64,000 nt of DNA from DTDR01 sp964505415 (GCA_964505415.1 CAZDHW010000006.1:16016-80015), one strand, 5' to 3'; positions 9,343-18,217 are shown, numbered from the stretch's first letter. The notes: generated by a model from the sequence alone, not told the origin. Made by a program: numbers and translations.

Positions 9343-9903
9343 TCATTTTACTCTTTCAAGATATCTCTTTGTTTCGGTACTCACTCTAACAATATCATTT
9401 ATTTTAATGAATTGGGGAACCATGATTTCTAAGCCGTTTTCTAATTTAGCAATTTTATAAGCGGCATCTGTTTCGCTTTTCACGCCGGCACCAGTTTCTA
9501 CCACTCGTAAATCAACGGTTTTTGGCATAATAAAATCTATTGGTTTTCCTTCGTGAAATTCAACCTTAATTTTAAATCCTTCTTTTAAGAAAATAGCGAA
9601 TTCACCGATGATATTTTTAGACAGAGGGAACTGTTCGTAAGTTTCTGGATGCATAAAATAAAAATTTTCACCGTCATTATAAATATACTCCATTTCTATT
9701 ATGTCGAGGTGTACATCAATTAATTTTTCATCGGGACTAAATCGCCTTTCAGTAAAAGAGCCAGTTTGAAGATTTTTTAATTTTAGATGAACTAAACTGC
9801 CGAATTTAGCGGTTCCAGCCTTATATTCAGCCGCAATAACTTTATAAAAACCGTCCTCCATTTTTAAAACCATTCCCTCTTTTACTTCGCTAGCTAATAC
9901 CAT
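9343..9903 (-). CDS. efp: Elongation factor P, variant tip loop
   Basis: EF-P relieves ribosome stalling at polyproline stretches. This 186-residue protein has the three beta domains of the family (KOW-like N-terminal, central OB, C-terminal OB). The domain I tip loop, normally PGKG with a modified Lys or Arg, reads YKAGTAKFGS. Aligning from the conserved KLKNLQTG block places Lys33 at the tip, flanked by A and F rather than glycines. No EpmA/EpmB, EarP or YmfI modification gene is seen nearby. A strong SD (AAGGAGGAGG) precedes ATG 9903. The gene lies 51 nt downstream of ftsY on the same strand, so the two may be cotranscribed. Confidence 0.95.
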   Translation of the reverse strand: MVLASEVKEGMVLKMEDGFYKVIAAEYKAGTAKFGSLVHLKLKNLQTGSFTERRFSPDEKLIDVHLDIIEMEYIYNDGENFYFMHPETYEQFPLSKNIIGEFAIFLKEGFKIKVEFHEGKPIDFIMPKTVDLRVVETGAGVKSETDAAYKIAKLENGLEIMVPQFIKINDIVRVSTETKRYLERVK

Positions 9904-9954
9904 AAGCCTCCTCCTTTTAGAAAATTATAAAGCTTAATTTTCTAATTTCAATAA

Positions 9955-10815
9955 CTAATTTTCAAAGTCAAAAATTGTATTTACAAAATCTTCAGCCGAG
10001 AAGGGAATTAAGTCTTCAATATTTTCACCGCAACCAATATAACGAATTGGTAGTTTGAGTTCATAAGCAATAGGGATCAAGATACCTCCCTTTGCTGTTC
10101 CATCTAATTTAGTAACGATTATACCAGTAACTCCGATTTCTTTTTGAAAAATTTTAGCCTGTTCAATACCATTTTGTCCAACTGAAGCGTCTATTGTTAA
10201 AAAAATTTCTTCAGGCTGGCTGTTTTTAACTTTAGTTATTATCCTCACAATTTTCTTTAACTCTTCAATTAATTCTTTTCGAGTGTGTAATCTGCCAGCA
10301 GTATCAACCAAAACCATATCCAGCTTTCTTTTTTGGGCAGAAATTATGGCATCAAAAACAACTGCCGCTGCATCTTGCCCTTTTTGTGAAAGAACAATTT
10401 CGGTGTTTATCCTTTCAGCCCAGATTTTTAACTGCTCGGTGGCTCCGTCCCGATAGGTATCAGCTGAAGCGATAATTACTTTTTTATTGTTAGTTTTATA
10501 GTAATATGCCAATTTACCAACCGTAGTTGTTTTCCCGCTTCCATTGACACCGATTATTAAAACAACCTTAGGTAAAGAAAAAAAATTTTCCTTATAAGGT
10601 ATTGACAAAATTTTAATTAATTCTTTCTTCAATACTTCTTTTTTGTCACCAGGGGTTTTTTTACACTTTTCGATTAAATTTTTTGTTAATTGAATGCCAA
10701 TATCAGCTGAAAGCAAGCCTTCTTCTAATTTTTCTAAATTATCCGTGGAGATTATCTCTTTAAATTTTTCTTTTGTTTTTTTTAGAGTGTTTTTTAATCT
10801 TTCTAAGATATTCAT
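9955..10815 (-). CDS. ftsY: Signal recognition particle receptor FtsY
   Basis: FtsY is the SRP receptor GTPase that docks ribosome-SRP complexes at the membrane translocon. This 286-residue form has a short helical N domain and a complete G domain. It shows G1 GVNGSGKT at 89-96, the DTYRDGATEQL insertion-box region near 119-129, G3 DTAGR at 171-175 and G4 TKLD at 235-238. The acidic A domain of E. coli FtsY is absent, as in many bacteria. The start codon overlaps the smc stop by one base (TAATG), so the pair is translationally coupled. The smc-ftsY order is a widespread conserved arrangement. Confidence 0.97.
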   Translation of the reverse strand: MNILERLKNTLKKTKEKFKEIISTDNLEKLEEGLLSADIGIQLTKNLIEKCKKTPGDKKEVLKKELIKILSIPYKENFFSLPKVVLIIGVNGSGKTTTVGKLAYYYKTNNKKVIIASADTYRDGATEQLKIWAERINTEIVLSQKGQDAAAVVFDAIISAQKRKLDMVLVDTAGRLHTRKELIEELKKIVRIITKVKNSQPEEIFLTIDASVGQNGIEQAKIFQKEIGVTGIIVTKLDGTAKGGILIPIAYELKLPIRYIGCGENIEDLIPFSAEDFVNTIFDFEN

Positions 10816-13800
10816 TATGAGTTAACTTTTATAGTAAAAACTTTAGAAATTCCCGGTTCGATAGTGGTAACTCCTAAAAGAATATCAGCATTTTCTAATG
10901 TTAGACGATTATGGGTGATGATAATTATTTGGGTCTCGTGGGAAAGTTCTTTTAAAAATTTAACAAAACGTTTAATATTTATATCATCTAAAGGAGCGTC
11001 TACTTCGTCTAAAAGTAAAAAAGGCGTTTTTTTTATGCGATAGAAAGCAAAAAGAAGTGAAAGAGCTAATAGAGCTTTTTCGCCATCCGAAAGATGTTCC
11101 AATCTTTTTGGATTTTTCCCTTTTGGTTTAGCCGTAATTATAATAGGGGATTCAAAAACATTTTCTGGTTCACTAATAATAATATCAGCTTCGCCTTCCA
11201 AAAATATTTCCGTAAAGGTGTTTTTAAATTCTTTTCTAATATTTTCAAAAGTATTACAAAAAATTTCTTTAGCTTTTCTTTCTAATTCTTCCGCTGATTT
11301 TTTAAGGTTAGCAATTCCTTGGAGGATATCTTTTTTTTGGTTTAGATAATTTAAAAGCTCTGTCCTTTCATTATTATAATCCTCAACAGCTAAGGGATTA
11401 ACATTGCCAATTTCTAATAATTTTTCTCTAATCATGTTTAACTCGGTTTCGTATTTTAAATCGTCAATATCTGATTCATTATTATCCTGAAAATCAGAAA
11501 ATTCTTTAACAAAATTAGCCATATTTATCTCTAATTCTTTTTCAATACCGGCTAGATTAATTTTTTTTTGGGCAATTATGTCTTTTATTAAAGAACATTC
11601 TTTCTGATATTCGTTGACCTTTTTATTTTTTTCTTGAATTTGAGTAATAAGATTAGTAATTAATTTTTCAGGCAATTGTCCCTCTAAAAATTGTTTTTTT
11701 TCTTTTAATTCGAAAATTTTTTGGCATAATTTGATATAATCATTTTCAATTTGGGAAATTTCTTTTTTTATCGATTCTACTTTTTCATTTAATTCATTTA
11801 TTTCCTTTTTAATTTTTTCCTTTTCTATTTCTTTTTTATAAAAATTTTGCTCTTCTTGGTAATATTTTTCTTTTAAGCCTAAAAGTTTATTTAAAAAAAT
11901 ATGAGCTTCTTCATTTTTTGACTTGAATTTATTGCGGAGAGTATTTAAATTTTCTTCTTTTATTCTAAGTTTTTCTTTTAAAAGCTTTTCTTCTTCATTT
12001 AAAATGTGCATTTTGTTTTCTATTTCTTTCTTTCTAAGAAGATAAGCATTCAATGTTTGTTCTTCTTTTTCTATTTGTTTATTATATTCCATAAGGAGAT
12101 TTTTCTTTTGGTAATAGATTTCGGATAGATTAGTTAAAGAATAAATTTCGGCATAAATTTTTAATACTTCAACAGGTGGAATTTGCCAATTGTTTATTTT
12201 TCGAAGGTCAATAATCCCTTCTTTAGTGATAACTTCACCATTTTTAGTAAGGTAATTAAAATTTGGTTTTTTTAAGTAGAAATAATAACCTTCTTTTAAA
12301 TTGTTTACTAAGTAACACTCCTCAATTTTCTGTTTAATAAACTCCGGGCAATTTTCTTTGAATTTTACTAAATTTTTAAGCGGTAACGGTGGATTATTTA
12401 TTTGAATTTCTTCTTCACCTTCTTTATTTCCCAGAGGCAACAAAATAAATCCTTTATTAAGAAATGACGAAAAATTATCAAAAAGAGAAAAATTTTTAAT
12501 TATATAGAAATTTAAATAATCTTTTAATAATTGGTTTATTAAATCTTGATAATTCTCTTCAATAATTAGGAAATCTTTTAAAGTTCCTAAAAAATCGTTG
12601 CCCAATTGATTTTTTAATAACATTAATTCTTGGTTTTCTTTTTCTTTTAGAATTGAAAAATATTGACTTTTTAATTCGTCAAGGATTTTCTCTTTGGTTA
12701 TTAATTTTTTTTCCCAACTGCCAATTTCTTTTTCCATTTCCTCTTTTTTTATTTGGTTCTCTTTTATTGAATTTTTAATTCTAGTTATTTCGGAATCGAT
12801 TTTTAGTAAAGAGGATTCTAACAGTCGGCGTTCTTCAAAGTTTCTTCTCAAAAGTTTCCAAAAATTTTGAATTTCGTCTTCTAATTGGTTAATAAGTTTT
12901 CCCTTTTCTTCAAGTTCCTTGCGCAGGACTTTGATTTTTTCTTCCAAATCTTTTTTTTCCGAATCAAATCTATCTAAATTTTCTTTTAATTGTCTATTTT
13001 CGGTCTCTAAATTTTTTAATAAAAGAAACAGGTTCTCTTTCGTACTTTCACTTTTTTCTAATTCCTTTATTAAAAGATTTTTTTTCTCTTCATAAACAAA
13101 ACTTTCTCTTTCTAAAGAATTTAATTCTTTTTTCAATATTTGGTACTCTTCGTAAAGATTTTCTTTTTTTTGCTTAATTTCTTCAATCTCTTTTTGGTTT
13201 TCGTTAATTTCTTTTAATAAAAACTCGATTTCTTTTTCTTTTTGGCAAAGCCTTTCATTTTCTTTTAAAATTTCTTTTTCCAAATCTTCTTTCAATTTTT
13301 TTAATTTCTTAATTTCTTTTAAAAGTAAATTCCTACGACAGATTTTTTCTTTTTCTTTTAATTGCAAATATTCGTTATAGGCTTTTACTTGTTTCTGTAA
13401 ATTCCTAACGGTTCGTTGTTTTTCTTTGATTATTATTTCCATATTTTCTAATTCTTGATTAAGACTATTTAATTTTTTTTCTATTTCTTTTTTATTTTCA
13501 AAATAACTTTTTAAAGCGCTTACTTCGTAAAGGAATTCTTTTATCTCTCCCTGGATAATTCGACGTATTTGATTGATATCAAAAATTGAATAGGCCGAAG
13601 AACCAATATTAGCAAATAAATCTTGCACATCTTTTAATCGGCAAGGTTGCCGATTAATAAAATATTCACTTTCTCCCGAACGGTAATAAGATCTTTTTAT
13701 TTCAATTTCGGTGCTGTATTCGGGCCATTCCCCTTCATTTTCAATAATCAATTTTACTTCACAATAATTTAAAGGCGGGATTGTCTTAGTCCCCCCAAAA

Positions 13801-13994
13801 ATTAATTCTTCTGTTCGATGACAGCGTAATAAAGAGAGACTTTGTTCTCCTAATACCCAGCGGAAAGCGTCGAAAATATTAGTTTTTCCACAGCCGTTCG
13901 GTCCCAAAATAGCAGTTATTCCTTTGGAAAATAATATTCGCGTTTTTTCCGGAAAGGATTTAAATCCAAAAATACTAATTTCTTTTATCCGCAT
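10815..13994 (-). CDS. smc: Chromosome segregation ATPase SMC
   Basis: SMC is the dimeric ABC-type ATPase of the condensin-like SMC-ScpAB complex. The protein has an N-terminal head with Walker A GPNGCGKT (residues 31-38). Long heptad-type Lys/Glu-rich coiled coils flank a central hinge region (about residues 450-600). The C-terminal head carries the signature LSDGEK and Walker B LLLDEVDAPLDD. At 1059 residues it is shorter than the usual 1,150-1,200. The hinge is recognisable only loosely (GTLKDFLIIEENY and KNGEVITKEGII). ATG 13994 is preferred over the adjacent TTG at 13997, because a consensus promoter lies 8 nt upstream of the ATG. Confidence 0.95.
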   Translation of the reverse strand: MRIKEISIFGFKSFPEKTRILFSKGITAILGPNGCGKTNIFDAFRWVLGEQSLSLLRCHRTEELIFGGTKTIPPLNYCEVKLIIENEGEWPEYSTEIEIKRSYYRSGESEYFINRQPCRLKDVQDLFANIGSSAYSIFDINQIRRIIQGEIKEFLYEVSALKSYFENKKEIEKKLNSLNQELENMEIIIKEKQRTVRNLQKQVKAYNEYLQLKEKEKICRRNLLLKEIKKLKKLKEDLEKEILKENERLCQKEKEIEFLLKEINENQKEIEEIKQKKENLYEEYQILKKELNSLERESFVYEEKKNLLIKELEKSESTKENLFLLLKNLETENRQLKENLDRFDSEKKDLEEKIKVLRKELEEKGKLINQLEDEIQNFWKLLRRNFEERRLLESSLLKIDSEITRIKNSIKENQIKKEEMEKEIGSWEKKLITKEKILDELKSQYFSILKEKENQELMLLKNQLGNDFLGTLKDFLIIEENYQDLINQLLKDYLNFYIIKNFSLFDNFSSFLNKGFILLPLGNKEGEEEIQINNPPLPLKNLVKFKENCPEFIKQKIEECYLVNNLKEGYYFYLKKPNFNYLTKNGEVITKEGIIDLRKINNWQIPPVEVLKIYAEIYSLTNLSEIYYQKKNLLMEYNKQIEKEEQTLNAYLLRKKEIENKMHILNEEEKLLKEKLRIKEENLNTLRNKFKSKNEEAHIFLNKLLGLKEKYYQEEQNFYKKEIEKEKIKKEINELNEKVESIKKEISQIENDYIKLCQKIFELKEKKQFLEGQLPEKLITNLITQIQEKNKKVNEYQKECSLIKDIIAQKKINLAGIEKELEINMANFVKEFSDFQDNNESDIDDLKYETELNMIREKLLEIGNVNPLAVEDYNNERTELLNYLNQKKDILQGIANLKKSAEELERKAKEIFCNTFENIRKEFKNTFTEIFLEGEADIIISEPENVFESPIIITAKPKGKNPKRLEHLSDGEKALLALSLLFAFYRIKKTPFLLLDEVDAPLDDINIKRFVKFLKELSHETQIIIITHNRLTLENADILLGVTTIEPGISKVFTIKVNS

Positions 13995-14002
13995 CAAAAA
14001 TA

Positions 14003-14030
14003 ATTATAAAATTTTTGATTAAATTGTCAA
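14003..14030 (-). promoter_or_regulatory. Sigma70-like promoter of smc, leaderless type
   Basis: On the minus strand TTGACA (14025-14030), a 16-nt spacer and TATAAT (14003-14008) lie 8 nt before ATG 13994. There is no SD. The element probably drives smc-ftsY and perhaps efp. Confidence 0.8.
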
Positions 14031-14214
14031 AATACTAGTTTATTATTTTTAAATTTGTTATTTGTTTTTTTATTTTTAACCATATTATCTTGAGAAACAA
14101 AAATTTCAGCTTTTCAAAATTTTTGTTGAATGTTTTCGTGAATTTAATTCAAATAATCGTATAATTTTTTATGTTTCTAAAAATCAAAACATGCCGTTTA
14201 CAATTTAAATTTTA
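14031..14214. other. AT-rich intergenic region between smc and rpmF promoters
   Basis: These 184 bases separate two divergent promoters. They are almost entirely A/T with runs of T and A, and no coding frame or RNA gene can be supported. The sequence may act as UP-element-like promoter DNA or bent DNA; nothing more specific is visible. Confidence 0.5.
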
Positions 14215-14258
14215 TTGACATTTTTAAATTTGTGATTATAATTTTCTTTTAAAAGGAG
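14215..14258 (+). promoter_or_regulatory. rpmF promoter and Shine-Dalgarno site
   Basis: TTGACA (14215-14220), a 16-nt spacer and TATAAT (14237-14242) form a consensus promoter. Transcription should start near 14249, leaving a short leader with AAAAGGAG (14251-14258) before ATG 14265. This is a leadered, SD-dependent contrast to the leaderless promoters elsewhere in the window. Confidence 0.85.
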
Positions 14259-14264
14259 AAAAAT

Positions 14265-14453
14265 ATGCCAGTTCCGAAAAGAAGACATTCAAAATCAAGG
14301 GGGAGGAAAAGAAGAACTCATTGGAAATTAAAAATATCCCAATGGGTGGAATGTTCTCATTGCCACCAATTAAAATTACCTCATACTGTTTGTCCTCATT
14401 GTGGTTTTTATAAAGGAAAAGAAATTATCGTTGTTAATAAAAAAACAGAATGA
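14265..14453 (+). CDS. rpmF: 50S ribosomal protein L32
   Basis: This 62-residue protein of the large ribosomal subunit begins with the typical MPVPKRRHSKSRGRKRR segment. It keeps a complete four-cysteine zinc ribbon: C30 and C33, C43 and C46. The zinc-binding form is therefore the one encoded here. The stop overlaps the plsX start by 4 nt, giving the classic rpmF-plsX pairing that links ribosome supply to lipid synthesis. Confidence 0.97.
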   Translation: MPVPKRRHSKSRGRKRRTHWKLKISQWVECSHCHQLKLPHTVCPHCGFYKGKEIIVVNKKTE

Positions 14454-15451
14454 TTAAAATTGCAGTTGACGGTTTAGGCAGTGATTTTGCTCCCCAACCA
14501 GAGATTTTAGGAGTAGAAAAAGCATTGGAAGAGAATCCCGATTTGTCAATTGTTTTTATTGGGAAAAAAGAATTATTTCCTTCTTCCGTGTTGGAAGAAA
14601 AGTTTTTTTCTCGATTAGAATTTCAAGAATGTGAAGTTATTGATATTCCTTTTGACTCTCCGGTTGAGTTTTTAAAGAAGAAAGTTAACAACTCTATTAT
14701 AAATGCTATTTCTTTATTGAAAACAGGAAAAGTTTCGGCAGTGGTGAGCGCTGGCGATACTGGCGTATTATTAATAATTGCTATAAAAATTTTAGGTACT
14801 TTATCCGGAATTTTAAGACCAGGTATTGGCATCCTTTTGCCAACTATCAAGGGATTTTCTCTTTTAATAGATGCTGGAGCTAATCCTACAGTGAAGCCAA
14901 TTAATCTTTATCAATTTGCTATTTTAGGTTCTTTGGCTTACCAATCAGTATTTAAAAAAGCCAATCCCACAGTTGGTTTACTAAACATTGGCAAAGAAGC
15001 AAACAAAGGTACGGAATTATATCAACAAAGTTATAATCTTTTAAAAGATTCGCCCCTTAATTTTATCGGTAATATTGAAGGTTGTGAAATATTTAAGGGC
15101 ATAAGTGATGTGATTGTCTGCGATGGTTTTGTCGGTAATATTCTTTTAAAATTTGGTGAAGGAATTGTTGAGACGTTAAATCAGGCATTGGCTAACTATC
15201 TTTCTTCGGAGACTAAATACCGTATGCGAAGGTGGCTTTCCAAACCAGTTTTGGAAGAGTTTATTGAAAAACTTAATTATGAAGAACAAGGAGGCGGAAT
15301 TTTATTAGGAGTTGATGGCACAGTAATTGTTGCTCATGGACGAAGCAATGAGAAAGCAATAAAAAACGCTATTCAAACTGCGGTCTTTTTTGCCCAAAAT
15401 AATACGCTTCAATTTCTTAAAGAAAATTTACCTTTTTATCTTAAAAAATGA
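14450..15451 (+). CDS. plsX: Phosphate acyltransferase PlsX
   Basis: PlsX converts acyl-ACP to acyl-phosphate, the first step of the PlsX/PlsY route to lysophosphatidic acid. The 333-residue protein begins with the IAVDGLGSDFAP motif, close to the usual DxMGGDxAP. It contains the SAGDTG segment, the LLIDAGAN block and the C-terminal GVDGTVIVAHGRSN region typical of the family. The start codon overlaps the rpmF stop (ATGA). It is followed, again with an ATGA overlap, by an exported protein gene. The usual fabH-fabD-fabG genes do not follow; fabD lies separately at 34998. Confidence 0.96.
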   Translation: MIKIAVDGLGSDFAPQPEILGVEKALEENPDLSIVFIGKKELFPSSVLEEKFFSRLEFQECEVIDIPFDSPVEFLKKKVNNSIINAISLLKTGKVSAVVSAGDTGVLLIIAIKILGTLSGILRPGIGILLPTIKGFSLLIDAGANPTVKPINLYQFAILGSLAYQSVFKKANPTVGLLNIGKEANKGTELYQQSYNLLKDSPLNFIGNIEGCEIFKGISDVIVCDGFVGNILLKFGEGIVETLNQALANYLSSETKYRMRRWLSKPVLEEFIEKLNYEEQGGGILLGVDGTVIVAHGRSNEKAIKNAIQTAVFFAQNNTLQFLKENLPFYLKK

Positions 15452-16530
15452 AGATTAAATATCTTTTATTTTTAATTTCGCTTATTTTATTTTGTGATCA
15501 TAGGCAAGTTGGTAAAGAAGGAATAAAAGAAAGAGTAGGAAAGGACACCTTAATTGAACTTCTCCCAAAAGAGAATGAAAAATTTGGTTTTTTTTACCCT
15601 TGTTACGGAGAAGAAGGACTATTTTTAGGAAGAAATGCATATTACGAGGCGCGGGTTCTTTTAAAATTTTTAATTGATACTATTTGGTTAAATAGCCAAG
15701 AAATAAAATTAATACTTTACACCAAAAACTTTGAGAAGGTAAAATTTTATATTTATCCTTTAAAATTGGAATGGGATGAAAAGGAGGTTACTTGGAAATT
15801 AGCAAAAAAAGATATCCGTTGGATTTTTTATGGTGGTGATTATTATGAAAATCTATTGCTAGGCAGCGGTGAAGGTGAAAAAGATTCATTAATTATTTTT
15901 TTATCTCCTAACTATTTTGATACCGTCATAAAAACCAATTGCGGAATGATTTTAATTCCTAAAGAGATAAAAGAAAACCTCCTATCTTTTTATCCCCGTA
16001 CGGATAGAAAATCACCGAAGATTTGCATTAAAAAAAATAATAAAGAAGACACCCTTTATCCCATAGGTAACGCTTATATTATCGACACATTATTTGTGAT
16101 TCCGGAAGATTATTTAGTGATAGGCACTGGTTATAATTTTTTTACTTATTTAAAATTTGACTTAAAAAACATTCCTAAAGAAGCCAATATTATAAATGCT
16201 GATTTATTCTTAACCGGTGAATCAGGAAACTCTTATTTTCCAATTGATACTAATGAGATAATAGTTTTAAAATTATTAAAAGAATACGAAAAAGAAAAAA
16301 CTCCTTATGAAATTTTTAAAAGGCAGATATTTTATCGAGATTCTATAAAAAATGGGATAAAAATTGATATAAAAAGTTTGATTAAATTCTGGTTAGAAAA
16401 ACCTGATTCCAATTTTGGTATTTTTATTAATCTCTATCCTTTTTCTTCCTATCCTCGGTATCTTTTATTAAAAGAGCCAAAATTGAAAATATTCTATTTT
16501 AAAGACAGTAAATTTAGAAATTGGGGATAA
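15448..16530 (+). CDS. Exported DNRLRE-like domain protein, possible lipoprotein
   Basis: This 360-residue protein has a hydrophobic N-terminus (residues 4-15) followed by Cys16 (LILFC-DHR). That position fits a lipoprotein, but Phe directly before the cysteine is not canonical for signal peptidase II. Two segments look like DNRLRE beta-sandwich domains: W-DEKEVTW near 108-118, and LKFDLKNIPKEANIINADLFL near 228-248, where the family typically has a strand-rich FDLS-IP-GA-I-AL pattern. Such domains occur in surface proteins and carbohydrate-associated proteins. It is translationally coupled to plsX. Its role is unknown. Confidence 0.6.
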   Translation: MKIKYLLFLISLILFCDHRQVGKEGIKERVGKDTLIELLPKENEKFGFFYPCYGEEGLFLGRNAYYEARVLLKFLIDTIWLNSQEIKLILYTKNFEKVKFYIYPLKLEWDEKEVTWKLAKKDIRWIFYGGDYYENLLLGSGEGEKDSLIIFLSPNYFDTVIKTNCGMILIPKEIKENLLSFYPRTDRKSPKICIKKNNKEDTLYPIGNAYIIDTLFVIPEDYLVIGTGYNFFTYLKFDLKNIPKEANIINADLFLTGESGNSYFPIDTNEIIVLKLLKEYEKEKTPYEIFKRQIFYRDSIKNGIKIDIKSLIKFWLEKPDSNFGIFINLYPFSSYPRYLLLKEPKLKIFYFKDSKFRNWG

Positions 16531-16535
16531 AATAG

Positions 16536-16590
16536 CCTCCCCCAGGCATCCTCCGAAGCATTCGGGGAAGGGTCTCTGGGAGAGGACTTT
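16536..16590 (+). terminator. GC-rich nested hairpin after plsX operon
   Basis: The outer stem pairs 16536-16545 (CCTCCCCCAG) with 16576-16585 (CTGGGAGAGG) with one mismatch. An inner stem pairs CTCCGAA with TTCGGGG around a 3-nt GCA loop. A short T stretch follows (CTTTTC). The GC-rich block stands out sharply in AT-rich surroundings. It starts 5 nt after the stop of the upstream gene, so a transcription terminator is the simplest reading. A palindromic repeat element is an alternative. Confidence 0.55.
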
Positions 16591-16797
16591 TCAAGCTTTT
16601 ATACTACTTTAACCAATTATCTTTTTGATTTATTTATTTCAACTGTTTCGAAAACACCAATTATATTTATTATCAATTTTATTAGGTTACGTCTTATTAA
16701 ATAATCTCTCGAATACCTTTCTAAACCTTTCGGGAGATTTTCTTTTAAATTAGATGTACTTAAAATTACTTTTTAAATGTCACCAAAAATTATTTTA
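16586..16797. other. Non-coding stretch between two operons
   Basis: This interval between the GC-rich hairpin and the next promoter is AT-rich and has no supportable reading frame. Its only clear structure is the second hairpin at 16703-16739, listed separately. Confidence 0.5.
16703..16747 (+). terminator. Second hairpin with T-rich tail
   Basis: AATCTCTCGAA (16703-16713) pairs with TTCGGGAGATT (16729-16739) with one G-T wobble across a 15-nt loop, followed by TTCTTTT. The arrangement resembles an intrinsic terminator, possibly a back-up to the hairpin at 16536 or the end of a short untranslated RNA. Confidence 0.5.
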
Positions 16798-16825
16798 TTG
16801 ATTTTTAGGGAAATTTTGGTATATT
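16798..16825 (+). promoter_or_regulatory. Sigma70-like promoter, leaderless type
   Basis: TTGATT (16798-16803), a 16-nt spacer and TATATT (16820-16825) lie 7 nt before ATG 16833. No SD is present. It probably drives the envelope protein-ndk-TPR-pyr gene run. Confidence 0.65.
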
Positions 16826-16832
16826 AATTAAA

Positions 16833-17804
16833 ATGTGGGCTATCTTTTTTTTGATTTTTAATCAGTCCTTTTTTAATCCCTTTTATTTTGGCAACGAAAA
16901 GGAAGATTTTTTATTTAAAAAAAAGTTTTTTACTTCCTTAGCCAACACTAAGCTATTCTTCTCGCTAAGAAATAATTTTCTTTTGGGAATAGAAGAAAAA
17001 GAAAAAAGGGCTCTTTACTATTTTTCTCCAGAAAGGTTTTACTTTTTCATACCCTTTTTTAAAAATTATCAGATTAGTTTTCAATTGACTGAATTTATTA
17101 ATCAAGATTACGATATTTATTACCAACCAGAAAATTTTAAAAAGGAGGATTATTTTTGGCATATAAAATCAATCGGTGGTATTTATAATATAGGTCTAAT
17201 TTTAATTAGCTCTTTTAAAAATTTTACTTTCTTTCTAGAAGAGAATTATAATTTTGGGAATAATTCAGAAATATTTTCTATTCTAAAAGAAAAAAATATT
17301 CTTTCAGCCGAAACCCTTTTTTATAATTATTCCGGTATTAATTGTCAAGGAGGATTTATTTTTCAGAATGAAAAATTTTCTTTAGGGATTAATTTTTCAC
17401 CTTTAAGAAGGATAATTATCCAAATGGGTAGTAAAGATAGGGAATTTAAAAAAGATTACTCCTTTAAACCACGCATTACTCTTTTGGGTACTTTTTTTTT
17501 AAAAGATAATTTTAAGTTTTCTTATTTTTATACTTATCAGTTTGATACTTTAATTTTTCCTGAAAAGAATAGTTTTGGTTTTTCTTTTAATAAATTTTTC
17601 TTTAATATTTCTTTGAGTAAAGTGAAAGAGATTGGTGTATCTTATTTATGGGAATTATCGATAAAAAATTACGGTAAATTTTATCCGGAATTAAAATTTT
17701 TTTATCATTGGCAAGGAAATTTATCGGAAATAATTAGTACTTGCAAACTGAATTTTCTTTTTGAAGAGGTTTGGAAAAGAAGAATAAGAAAATGGGGAAG
17801 TTAA
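16833..17804 (+). CDS. Hypothetical protein, probable outer-membrane beta-strand protein
   Basis: This 323-residue protein is not recognised as a named family. It has a hydrophobic N-terminus (WAIFFLIFNQSFF) that could be a signal peptide. It is very rich in Phe, Tyr, Asn and Lys, with alternating aromatic strands through most of its length, as in outer-membrane beta-barrels of AT-rich diderms. Its stop overlaps the ndk start (TAATG), so it is translationally coupled to nucleotide genes. This may be transcriptional convenience rather than shared function. The beta-barrel assignment is an inference from composition and periodicity. Confidence 0.55.
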   Translation: MWAIFFLIFNQSFFNPFYFGNEKEDFLFKKKFFTSLANTKLFFSLRNNFLLGIEEKEKRALYYFSPERFYFFIPFFKNYQISFQLTEFINQDYDIYYQPENFKKEDYFWHIKSIGGIYNIGLILISSFKNFTFFLEENYNFGNNSEIFSILKEKNILSAETLFYNYSGINCQGGFIFQNEKFSLGINFSPLRRIIIQMGSKDREFKKDYSFKPRITLLGTFFLKDNFKFSYFYTYQFDTLIFPEKNSFGFSFNKFFFNISLSKVKEIGVSYLWELSIKNYGKFYPELKFFYHWQGNLSEIISTCKLNFLFEEVWKRRIRKWGS

Positions 17805-18217
17805 TGAAAGAAAAAACTTTGTTGATTATTAAACCCGACGGCGTTAAAAGAAAATTGATTGGTGAAGTTATTAGCCGTTTAGAAAAAAATAATTTTGATA
17901 TTTTGAATATAAAATTTTTGCATTTATCTTTAAAAGAAGCCAAAGAGTTTTACAAAATCCACCAAGGGAAAGATTTTTATGAAAGCCTTTGCCAATTTAT
18001 GGCAAGTGGTCCAATTGTGGCAATTCTTTTAGCCGGTGAAAATGCCTTACACCGATTGCGGGAATTGGTAGGGGCCACTGATCCTAAAAAAGCACAAAAA
18101 GGAACAATTCGAGGAGATTTAGGCACTTCTATCCAAGAAAATGTGGTTCACGCGGCTAATCCTGAAGAAAATGTTGAAAGAGAAATAAAATTTTTCTTTC
18201 CCGAAGAAAAACTCTAA
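17804..18217 (+). CDS. ndk: Nucleoside diphosphate kinase
   Basis: Ndk equilibrates nucleoside di- and triphosphates through a phosphohistidine. The 137-residue protein begins MKEKTLLIIKPDGVKR and carries the active-site block NVVHAANPEEN with catalytic His116, followed by EREIKFFF. The ATG at 17804 is chosen because it gives the family length and overlaps the preceding stop (TAATG). An upstream in-frame ATG at 17771 would add 11 lysine-rich residues that homologues lack. It sits in a run that also holds the pyrimidine genes, consistent with nucleotide metabolism. Confidence 0.97.
   Translation: MKEKTLLIIKPDGVKRKLIGEVISRLEKNNFDILNIKFLHLSLKEAKEFYKIHQGKDFYESLCQFMASGPIVAILLAGENALHRLRELVGATDPKKAQKGTIRGDLGTSIQENVVHAANPEENVEREIKFFFPEEKL

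Noticed and set aside
13031..13340. Lys/Glu-rich repetitive protein sequence as a tandem repeat
   Set aside because: The repetition is the heptad pattern of the SMC coiled coil in an A-rich codon context; no DNA-level repeat unit is present.
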